Assembly (NCBI GenBank): GCA_046155505.1
Contig: JBJXFK010000175.1
Location: 1 to 38,540 of the forward strand
Source: JBJXFK01 sp046155505
Lineage (GTDB): Bacteria > Planctomycetota > Phycisphaerae > UBA1845 > Fen-1342
Direction: 5' to 3'
Length of the DNA stretch: 38,540 bases
Shown piece after piece: positions 33,955 to 38,540 of this stretch. Position 1 is the stretch's first letter; every line of letters begins with the position of its first letter. Made by a program: the position numbers and the translations under genes. The notes under the pieces were generated by a model, which saw nothing but the letters and a program-made list of their open reading frames with translations, did no database searches and had not been told where the DNA came from.

Positions 33955-34416
33955 ATGTTTCCACGTCTCGACGAGCACGCCGACAATATCGTCAAAAAGG
34001 TCGCCCAGGAAATCGCCTACGAGATGGGCCTGGACTATGTCGGGACTGAGCACGTCCTGCTGGCCATCCTGCGCCACAACCAAGGCGTCGGCGCACGCGT
34101 ATTGCGGCACTATGGCATGGACGAAAGCCGTGCTCGACTCGAGATCGAGCGGATCCTGGCCCGCGACATGGAAGACACGTGGGTCTTTGGACGGTTGCCG
34201 GGGTCGCCGCATTATCGAAACGTCGTGGCCCTGGCGATCGACGAAGCTACGCAGCTTGAGGCGAAGGAAATCGGGACGGAGCACATTTTGCTCGCGCTGC
34301 TGCGAGAAGAAGGCAGCACGGCGCAGCGCGTGCTGGCGACGGCGGGGGTGACGCTCAAGGCGTGCCGCCAGGAGGTGCTGCGCGAGTTGAGCGATTCCAA
34401 GCGTCCGCGGCGGTGA
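33955..34416 (+). CDS. Free-standing Clp N-domain protein
   Basis: 153 residues. Two copies of the Clp N-terminal repeat: VKKVAQEIAYEMGLDYVGTE then HVLLAILRHNQGVGARVLRH (first), and NVVALAIDEATQLEAKEIGT then EHILLALLREEGSTAQRVLA (second). This equals the N-domain of ClpC, which binds adaptors and substrates, but no AAA+ ATPase part follows; the stop comes directly after the second repeat. It might act as a decoy or adaptor for ClpC elsewhere. The ATG at 33955 has GAGGG 6 bases upstream. The downstream zinc-ribbon gene is on the same strand 27 bases on, so they may be co-transcribed. Confidence 0.88.
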   Translation: MFPRLDEHADNIVKKVAQEIAYEMGLDYVGTEHVLLAILRHNQGVGARVLRHYGMDESRARLEIERILARDMEDTWVFGRLPGSPHYRNVVALAIDEATQLEAKEIGTEHILLALLREEGSTAQRVLATAGVTLKACRQEVLRELSDSKRPRR

Positions 34417-34443
34417 CGATTGCCCGTAACGCGAGGCCACACC

Positions 34444-35283
34444 ATGTCGGCCAATCAGCCGGTTGCGCTGTTCGATTCGACGAACCACATCAGTTTCGAC
34501 GCATACTGCGGCGAATGCGGACAAAACCTGCGCGGCCTTCCGCGCTCCGGCAACTGCCCGGAATGCGGCACGCCGGCGATGTGGTCGCTGCGTGGGGGAG
34601 GCGCGGCGACGCGCGGCGATGCGCGCGTGATCCGACAGCTCTATCATGGCGCAGCACTGCTCGCGTGGGTGATTTTGTGGAGCTGGTTGCCGATCGTGTG
34701 GCCGGCAATTTGGATCGCACTATGGCAATTGGCGATACGGCGCGGCGCAGGCGAGAGCGGTACGGCGTCACCCTTCAACCCGATGCGGCTGCTACTCGTC
34801 GTCTTGCCGGCCACCTGCACGGTACTCGCCGTCCCGCAGCTCTTTGTGTACTGGCCGGCGCGCGCGGGCATGATCACGATATCGTTGCTTGACGGCTTCG
34901 TGCTGAGCATCCTGGCGATCGGAATGATGCACGTTTTGCTGTCGGTCGTCTGCATTTGCGGCGTGGCGTGGCGTGAGTTCAACGCGTTCAATCGCGGGCT
35001 GCTCATCCTCGCGACAGCATTCGCGGGCGGCGCGACGGTCTGCGGCGGCGGCGCGGCCGCCGCCTTGGCCGGAACAATGTCGCTTTCGAACATCGAATTG
35101 ACTGTGGCGTGTGCCATGATGCTGGGCATTCCGGCGATTCTCATGCTGTGGCGCGCCGCGCTCGTGGTGGCGGATCGTTTGGACGGCGCGCGCCGCGACT
35201 TACGAGCGATCGAAGGCGTGCGGTACGCGTGGCAGCGCAGCGTGCCCGGGCATTCATCGTCGACCTCGCACGGTCCGGCTTGA
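34444..35283 (+). CDS. Zinc-ribbon integral membrane protein, function unknown
   Basis: 279 residues. A four-Cys zinc ribbon near the N-terminus (YCGECGQNLRGLPRSGNCPE then CG; Cys22, 25, 38, 41) is followed by about five to six hydrophobic helices (for example AALLAWVILWSWLPIVWPAI and LLVVLPATCTVLAVPQLFVY). This N-terminal motif is common in planctomycete membrane proteins of unknown role. The ATG at 34444 has GAGG 7 bases upstream. It converges on the pilin-like operon with only 10 bases between the stops, and no terminator is seen there. Confidence 0.75.
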   Translation: MSANQPVALFDSTNHISFDAYCGECGQNLRGLPRSGNCPECGTPAMWSLRGGGAATRGDARVIRQLYHGAALLAWVILWSWLPIVWPAIWIALWQLAIRRGAGESGTASPFNPMRLLLVVLPATCTVLAVPQLFVYWPARAGMITISLLDGFVLSILAIGMMHVLLSVVCICGVAWREFNAFNRGLLILATAFAGGATVCGGGAAAALAGTMSLSNIELTVACAMMLGIPAILMLWRAALVVADRLDGARRDLRAIEGVRYAWQRSVPGHSSSTSHGPA

Positions 35284-35293
35284 GCGCGGGCGG

Positions 35294-35662
35294 CTACTCG
35301 CCGGACAGCAGCGCAAGCTCACGCCGAATGATTCGCCCGCGATACGCACCCTCGACTGCGAATCGTGTGACCTCGCGCCCGTCTTGCTCGACGCGCGTCG
35401 CGGTCAGACGCATGTTCTCGATTCCGGCGTCACGATCGATCGTCAGCGTGATCTCGCCCGCCTCGCCCGCGCGCGAGCGGGCGTGCGCGCTGATGAGCCA
35501 TTGCTCGGCCTGCGCCTCGGCGACACAGCGGTGCTCCTCGGCAATGGAACCGAAGGCACTGCGCGCGAGCATGAGCCCGAGCAGGATCACGAAACCCATG
35601 ATCCCGAGTGCTACGGTGGCGAGCACCGCGCGGCGCGAGCAATAAGCATTCGCGTGTTTCAC
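35294..35662 (-). CDS. Pilin-like single-pass protein 3
   Basis: 122 residues. A basic N-terminus (MKHANAYCSRRA) is followed by one long hydrophobic helix (about 12-38, VLATVALGIMGFVILLGLML) and a short beta-rich globular part (EITLTIDRDAGIENMRLTAT). The layout is that of a type II/IV pseudopilin, but the residue at +5 after RRA is Val rather than Glu. The ATG overlaps the stop of the preceding gene by 4 bases. It is the last gene of the operon. Confidence 0.6.
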   Translation of the reverse strand: MKHANAYCSRRAVLATVALGIMGFVILLGLMLARSAFGSIAEEHRCVAEAQAEQWLISAHARSRAGEAGEITLTIDRDAGIENMRLTATRVEQDGREVTRFAVEGAYRGRIIRRELALLSGE

Positions 35663-36162
35663 GGTTTCGCTCCGATCATTCGCGTCGGAAGGTTAACCAG
35701 CACATGCGTTTCACGCGGTAGCCGTTCGCGCTTGCTCATGGGCGGATACTCCACGAAGTTTACGTCGAGCAGTGGCCGGTGATGGTCGCGATTCAGATTG
35801 GCTTCGATCAGCAATCGCGGCGCGACCCACGCGTCGGTTTGGCGACCATCAACGCGGCGAGATGCGTCGCGTCCGAGGAATTCGTACTGCACCGTCGGCG
35901 TACCATCGCTGCCGAGCGCAAGAATGAGCACCCAGGCGTGCTCTTCGGCGCGCCACTCGAACGCCTGAGTCGCGAGCGCATCGCGGCGAAGATGCGCCAG
36001 AAAGTGCGCGCAGATCTCCCGACGCTGCATGCGCTCTGCTGCCAAACGCTCGGTGCGTATTCCCCCGATTACAAGCCGCGCGAGCAAGACCAGCAAGATG
36101 CTCGCGAGCGCCATGGTCCCGAGCAACTGCACCAACATGACGGCCCGACGGCTACGGATCAT
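35659..36162 (-). CDS. Pilin-like protein 2, prepilin-type N-terminus
   Basis: 167 residues. MIRSRRAVMLVQLLGTMALA has the short basic leader and long hydrophobic helix (to about residue 34) of prepilins, with likely cleavage after RRA and Gln at +5 in place of Glu. The rest is a soluble domain with WRAEEHAWVLILALGSDGTP and VQYEFLGRDASRRVDGRQ, similar to minor pseudopilins (GspJ-like in size). ATG 36162 has GAGGAGG 7 bases upstream and overlaps the stop of the previous gene by 4 bases. Confidence 0.68.
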   Translation of the reverse strand: MIRSRRAVMLVQLLGTMALASILLVLLARLVIGGIRTERLAAERMQRREICAHFLAHLRRDALATQAFEWRAEEHAWVLILALGSDGTPTVQYEFLGRDASRRVDGRQTDAWVAPRLLIEANLNRDHHRPLLDVNFVEYPPMSKRERLPRETHVLVNLPTRMIGAKP

Positions 36163-36542
36163 GGTCGGGCCTCCTCGAGCGGCAAATACGCGGACAGGCG
36201 AACCTCGACTTTCCGATCGGAAATCGGGCGTGTGGCGCGAACATCGACGCGCACCATGTTGGTCCACTGGCCGTCGCCCGCGGTCGTGCGCCATTCCAGC
36301 GTCGTGCCGTCGCGCACTTGCACAATGGGCGGTGCGTTTTCATCGGGTGCGGCTGCGCCGTCGGCGCGCAAACGAGCGAGTTGCGACTCGCACGCCAGCC
36401 GGGCGATCCGCATGGCGTCGCTGTACGCGACGGCGTAGTCGAGTTGCCGCGCGATCGTCAGATAGACCGCCGCGGTAGCGGCCAGAATCATGGCCGCGAT
36501 GACCATGTCGAACGACAAAAAAGCTCTTGATTTGCGCGGCAT
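36159..36542 (-). CDS. Pilin-like protein 1, prepilin-type N-terminus
   Basis: 127 residues. MPRKSRAFLSFDMVIAAMIL is the leader plus helix; if cut after RA, the +5 residue is Asp instead of Glu. A periplasmic part of about 90 residues follows (LDYAVAYSDAMRIARLACES, LEWRTTAGDGQWTNMVRVDV), similar in size to GspI/PilV-type minor pseudopilins. It starts 12 bases after the GspF-like gene and overlaps pilin 2 by 4 bases. Confidence 0.65.
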   Translation of the reverse strand: MPRKSRAFLSFDMVIAAMILAATAAVYLTIARQLDYAVAYSDAMRIARLACESQLARLRADGAAAPDENAPPIVQVRDGTTLEWRTTAGDGQWTNMVRVDVRATRPISDRKVEVRLSAYLPLEEARP

Positions 36543-36554
36543 CGCGGCACTCCG

Positions 36555-37694
36555 TCACATGGTCGACTGAATCGAGTCGGATAGTGCGATCATCGTTCCA
36601 TAAACCGTCCACAGCACGCGCGCGGTGACAATGCCGAATGTGATCGTCACCAGCGGAACGAGTATCGCGCTCAGCATTTGGCTCCAGTGCGCTTCGGCGC
36701 AGCGGTAGTAGCTGAGCAGATAGTCCAGTGATTTGCCGAGTGATCCGTCACGCAGGCCGGCTTCGATGGCGATCAGCGCGGGGCGCGAAAAACCGAGCCG
36801 CCGTGCCGACGAGAGGGCATCAACGCCGGCTTCGATCTCACGCGCCCAATCTTGCAATCGCCTCTGTGCGAGGCTGTTAGCATCGACCATAGCCGCATAT
36901 CGCGCGGCCTGCGGCAAGTCGTTTCCGGATTCGATCGATGCAATCAGCATCGGCAGTTGCCGTGTCATGGCCTCGGCCTCGGCCAGTGTGCGAATGCCAG
37001 GCGTCGCCCAAGCGACTTCATCGATCGCCGCCATAATGGCCGACCCACGCCGGTTCATGGCGATAAGCCTGTCGCGCATGAACCCAATCTGCATCAACAT
37101 CAAGATCACACAGGTCGCGGCGAAGGCGATCACGATCGGGTAGTTGCGCAAGAATCTCACGAATTGGCTGGTGTCGGCGGACGAAGGCAAGCTGCGAACG
37201 CCGTAATCAGCGGCGATCGTATCGAGCATCGGGAGCAGCGTCAGGCTCAGCGGCAAGACGATCGCCACGAACGCGATTAGCGACACTGCGACATACGGTG
37301 CGAGGAACGGCAGACTGTCGGCGTCGGGCGCGTCGCGATCAAGGTCGCGCGCAAGCGAGCGCAAGATCGCCGGTAGCGTGCCGCCACGCTCGGCAGCGTC
37401 AATCGCGTCGAGCATGGGCGTCGGAAATCGGCGATCGGCGACGCGCATCGCGGCGTGTAGAGGCAAGCCGAGTTCGAGCTGCCGAGCGAGCGATTCGAGA
37501 ATCTGGCGGAGGCGCCGCCGTTCCAATTCCGCCGCGCAGCGCAAGCCATCGATCAGGGGCAGGCGTTGCGCGACGATCAGCGCGAGAGTGTGCAGCAGCG
37601 TGCGACGATACTGCCGCACGGCGCGTCCCCACGCCACCGTTGCGGCGACGCCGATCGCAATCAATATGAAAAAGCCGTATGCGATAATCAGCAT
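36555..37694 (-). CDS. GspF-like inner-membrane protein (second copy)
   Basis: 379 residues. A type II secretion F domain occurs twice: first about 60-170 (RQLELGLPLHAAMRVADRRF, LDAIDAAERGGTLPAILRSL) and again about 245-350 (MTRQLPMLIASIESGNDLPQ, LIAIEAGLRDGSLGKSLDYL). Membrane helices lie at the N-terminus, the middle (about 133-158 and 189-209) and the C-terminal region. GspF/PilC proteins anchor the assembly ATPase of type II secretion or type IV pili. ATG 37694 lies one base after the preceding stop. The order GspF-like, GspF-like, pilin, pilin, pilin suggests one envelope machine. Confidence 0.8.
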   Translation of the reverse strand: MLIIAYGFFILIAIGVAATVAWGRAVRQYRRTLLHTLALIVAQRLPLIDGLRCAAELERRRLRQILESLARQLELGLPLHAAMRVADRRFPTPMLDAIDAAERGGTLPAILRSLARDLDRDAPDADSLPFLAPYVAVSLIAFVAIVLPLSLTLLPMLDTIAADYGVRSLPSSADTSQFVRFLRNYPIVIAFAATCVILMLMQIGFMRDRLIAMNRRGSAIMAAIDEVAWATPGIRTLAEAEAMTRQLPMLIASIESGNDLPQAARYAAMVDANSLAQRRLQDWAREIEAGVDALSSARRLGFSRPALIAIEAGLRDGSLGKSLDYLLSYYRCAEAHWSQMLSAILVPLVTITFGIVTARVLWTVYGTMIALSDSIQSTM

Positions 37695-37695
37695 A

Positions 37696-38540
37696 TTAGA
37701 CCGTCAAGCTTTGCAGCATTTGCACCATGGGTAGTATCAGGCAAAAAATCCCGAACATAATCGTCACCGCGATCACCGCCAATAACAGAGGCGTGAGCAG
37801 AATGCGCAGCATGCGAGATCGCTGTTCAGCGCGCACTTCGTATGCACGTGCCAGCTCACGCAGCGCTCCGGGAAGCTCGCCGCGCGACCCGGCAGACTCC
37901 ACCGTGCAGCGCCACAGCGCGGGAATCGTCGGTTCGCCCGCGACGGCCTGTGCGATGCTTACGCCGCTTGTGAGTGAGGCGGCGGCGCGCTTCGTGGACG
38001 CAGCCAGCGTTGCGCTACCGCTGGCGGCTCCGGCGGCGCGAAGCAGGTCCGGCAACGGTTCGCCATGCATCGCCGCTAGCGCGGACGTGTGTGAAAATCT
38101 TGCCAGCACGCTCGACCAGTAGACCGACGAGATGCCGGGAAAGTGACGCAGCACCCAATCGCGCGGCCGCGCCAGGACCGGTGCGGACAGGCCCATTCCG
38201 ATCGCAACGAAACCGAGCGCGAGCAACCCGATCGCAAGCTCGATGTGCGGCCACATCGCGGACACATCGATGATCGCCTGTGTGGCCATCGGCAACGTTT
38301 TAATTCCGAAATCGCTAAACATGTCCCGCATTTCGGGCACGACGCTGCGCATCAGGTACGAAATCAGCAGTAGTGCATAGATGATCACAATCAGCGGGTA
38401 ACACGCCAGCTCAATCATCGCCCGCCGCACCTCGCCCTTTAGCCGCAAATGCGACGATACCGCGTACAGCGTGCCGCCCAGATCGCCGCTGCGGATGCCG
38501 GCGGCGATTGTGCCTGCGTAGGAGGCCGGGAAGCGCGACT
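37696..38540 (-). CDS. GspF-like inner-membrane protein (first copy, 5' end beyond window)
   Basis: At least 280 residues visible; the frame stays open to the right edge, where FPASYAGTIAAGIRSGDLGG then TLYAVSSHLRLKGEVRR is the family's first F-domain end. A TTG at 38448 is internal, not the true start. Membrane segments: ACYPLIVIIYALLLISYLM, IGLLALGFVAIGMGLSAPVL and LLTPLLLAVIAVTIMFGIFC. The second F domain (RFSHTSALAAMHGEPLPDLL, GELPGALRELARAYEVRAEQ) is complete. The two GspF-like proteins share the fold but are clearly different in sequence. The ATPase (GspE-like) is not in the window and may lie to the right. Confidence 0.82.
   Translation of the reverse strand, partial: SRFPASYAGTIAAGIRSGDLGGTLYAVSSHLRLKGEVRRAMIELACYPLIVIIYALLLISYLMRSVVPEMRDMFSDFGIKTLPMATQAIIDVSAMWPHIELAIGLLALGFVAIGMGLSAPVLARPRDWVLRHFPGISSVYWSSVLARFSHTSALAAMHGEPLPDLLRAAGAASGSATLAASTKRAAASLTSGVSIAQAVAGEPTIPALWRCTVESAGSRGELPGALRELARAYEVRAEQRSRMLRILLTPLLLAVIAVTIMFGIFCLILPMVQMLQSLTV

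Noticed and set aside
38148..38448. TTG at 38448 as the start of the right-edge GspF-like gene
   Set aside because: The frame continues upstream to the window edge with typical GspF sequence, so the true start is outside.

Overview
The window is GC-rich, densely coded chromosomal DNA that best fits a planctomycete, probably of the Phycisphaerae type. The reasons are an ECF-type sigma factor directly upstream of a transmembrane Ser/Thr kinase with a repeat-rich C-terminus, a zinc-ribbon membrane protein with a CGQNLRGLP-like motif, prepilin-like proteins with Ala before the cleavage site, PPi-based energy metabolism, and many intergenic palindromic and short tandem repeats. The lineage is an inference; there is no rRNA in the window. 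I see no IS element, prophage or CRISPR array.

Layout. 1-3233: enolase (cut by the left edge), a small lipoprotein and PPi-type phosphofructokinase, all on the minus strand. 3688-7233: a large AsmA-like envelope protein. 7317-11534: a DtxR-type metalloregulator, then two full-length class I glutamate dehydrogenase paralogues around an orphan ParD-like protein. 11535-14279: repeat-rich DNA around epoxyqueuosine reductase (queG), whose coding sequence has absorbed copies of an intergenic repeat, and a small unknown gene. 14280-17099: lipoprotein hydrolase, rsmA, and a selenophosphate synthetase (selD) that is itself a selenoprotein with an in-frame TGA at codon 18. 17318-22837: a small RHH-like protein, a complex hairpin element, a lysine-6-dehydrogenase-like enzyme, and the sigma factor/kinase pair. 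22865-26311: dtd, then a sialic-acid-type operon consisting of a NeuA-NeuB fusion and NeuC. 26504-27987: pyrRB. 28225-31311: rpsU and a membrane pyrophosphatase. 31444-33717: three tRNAs (Ser-UGA, Arg-ACG, Leu-GAG), a CPBP-family membrane protease and a two-gene nucleotidyltransferase cassette. 33955-38540: a free-standing Clp N-domain protein, a zinc-ribbon membrane protein, and a minus-strand operon of two GspF-like and three pilin-like proteins, cut by the right edge.

How genes work together. Enolase, PPi-PFK and the H+-pyrophosphatase point to glycolysis that conserves PPi energy. NeuC makes ManNAc-type sugars, and the fused NeuB and NeuA domains would condense and CMP-activate the nonulosonate. 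PyrR and PyrB are translationally coupled. QueG, RsmA, Dtd, S21 and the tRNAs are translation functions. The Sec-containing SelD implies a full selenocysteine system elsewhere in the genome.

The strongest non-routine observations are the Sec-encoding selD, the NeuA-NeuB fusion, the repeat insertion in queG, the structured element at 17681-17788, the nucleotidyltransferase pair with a probable leaderless start, and the pilin-like operon whose products all lack the canonical Glu5. No single feature proves a wholly new system.
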